A stretch of 14,668 bases of DNA, taken from NCBI GenBank assembly GCA_015486095.1, contig WFSK01000011.1, positions 1 through 14,668 on the forward strand, written 5' to 3'. The translations under genes and the position numbers were made by a program. This document shows, one piece after another, positions 14,477 through 14,668 of this stretch (positions are counted from its first letter, which is position 1; each line of letters begins with the position of its first letter). This DNA is from Thermotogae bacterium. Its GTDB lineage: Bacteria > Thermotogota > Thermotogae > B3-G13. The notes beneath the pieces are model-generated. The model ran no database searches. It was not told the origin of the DNA and saw nothing but the letters and a program-made list of their open reading frames with translations.

Positions 14477-14668
14477 TCAGTAGTTGTGGGGTAAGTATAT
14501 CGTTGTTTTGAGGCAGGCGTGAGTGTACCCTAAGTTTGATTCGGTTGGTTTTGCAGGATTATGATGTGTGATCTGTTCAGGGATGGTGCAGGCATTTCTC
14601 GCTCGTTCACTCGACTTTCCGCTGGTCAGTGGCGAGCGTTCTTCCTTAAACGCCGCCACATTCATAAC
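14477..14668 (-). CDS. Open frame cut by the window edge, unrecognised (possible tnpB tail)
   Basis: A frame of 63 codons is open from the right edge to a stop at 14477. Its product is rich in Ser, Thr, Lys, Arg, Pro and Asn (for example KEERSPLTSGKSSERARNA), with no membrane segment and no domain I recognise. The only internal ATG (14665) has no visible ribosome binding site. It may be the C-terminal tail of a longer protein, or translated non-coding sequence over the stem-loop at 14600-14638. Confidence 0.2.
   Translation of the reverse strand, partial: VMNVAAFKEERSPLTSGKSSERARNACTIPEQITHHNPAKPTESNLGYTHACLKTTIYLPHNY
14600..14638. repeat. Bulged stem-loop near the right edge
   Basis: CGCTCG (14600-14605), CACT (14608-14611) and GAC (14613-14615) pair with GTC (14625-14627), AGTG (14628-14631) and CGAGCG (14633-14638), giving 13 pairs with small bulges around a nine-base loop. 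It is more GC-rich than the nearby intergenic DNA and could be part of a structured RNA. Confidence 0.5.

Larger units (their letters stand above)
14471..14668 (-). mobile_element. Possible end of an IS200/IS605-type element entering from the right
   Basis: This stretch has no ordinary gene but shows structure. CCCA (14473-14476) and TGGG (14487-14490) flank a short imperfect stem-loop resembling the subterminal hairpins of IS200/IS605 right ends, and a larger stem-loop lies at 14600-14638. A - strand frame runs off the window edge with a hydrophilic sequence unlike a folded domain, as seen where tnpB 3' ends overlap their guide RNA. No transposase motif is visible, so this rests on resemblance only. 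Alternatives are a structured non-coding RNA or a degenerate intergenic repeat. Confidence 0.28.

Noticed and set aside
14191..14511. Open frames on the + strand across the start of the orphan binding-protein gene
   Set aside because: They mirror the real gene on the - strand, have no ribosome site and show no domain-like composition.
1..14668. CRISPR arrays, tRNA, rRNA or purine riboswitch
   Set aside because: No regularly spaced repeats, no tRNA-like cloverleaf and no conserved riboswitch core were seen in the short intergenic gaps.

Overview
The window looks like chromosomal DNA of a Thermotogota-type bacterium. The reasons are AGGAGG-type ribosome binding sites, periplasmic binding proteins with signal peptides but no lipobox cysteine, an archaeal-type ATPase, and BMP-family and family-1 ABC transporters of the kind common in that phylum. 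The genus cannot be fixed from the sequence alone.

Left block (1-4254, + strand). This is an importer operon: a family-1 solute-binding protein, a strong hairpin, MalF-like and MalG-like permeases, and then a PLP-dependent C-S lyase of the Cys/Met family with MetC-like motifs. There is no ATPase gene here, so the ATPase is presumably supplied from elsewhere. In hand-counted lines the block is clearly AT-richer than the rest of the window. It ends in an 81-base convergent gap (4255-4335) with no convincing terminator.

Right block (4336-14409, - strand). Nine genes point leftwards. In transcription order they are: an orphan family-1 binding protein; a DUF364 protein (DUF4213/DUF364, proposed heavy-metal chelation fold); an archaeal-type AAA/STAND ATPase with a C-terminal winged helix; a YgeY-type M20 metallohydrolase; two tandem paralogous BMP-family binding proteins; and the three membrane parts of a BMP-type (purine/nucleoside class) importer, namely a double-ABC ATPase and two PF02653 permeases. 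The last three genes are coupled by ATGA overlaps. YgeY together with a BMP importer suggests uptake and catabolism of a purine or purine-degradation product; this is an inference.

Control points. The ATPase gene appears to have its own extended -10 promoter, which overlaps the stop codon of the DUF364 gene. Two copies of an odd-centred palindrome lie between that promoter and the ribosome binding site, which looks like an autoregulatory switch. The first gene of the array has a candidate promoter with a 30-base near-perfect palindrome over its -10 region.

Right edge (14471-14668). This stretch has no ordinary gene. It carries stem-loops and an open frame running off the window. It may be the end of an IS200/IS605-type element (tnpB tail plus right end), at low confidence.
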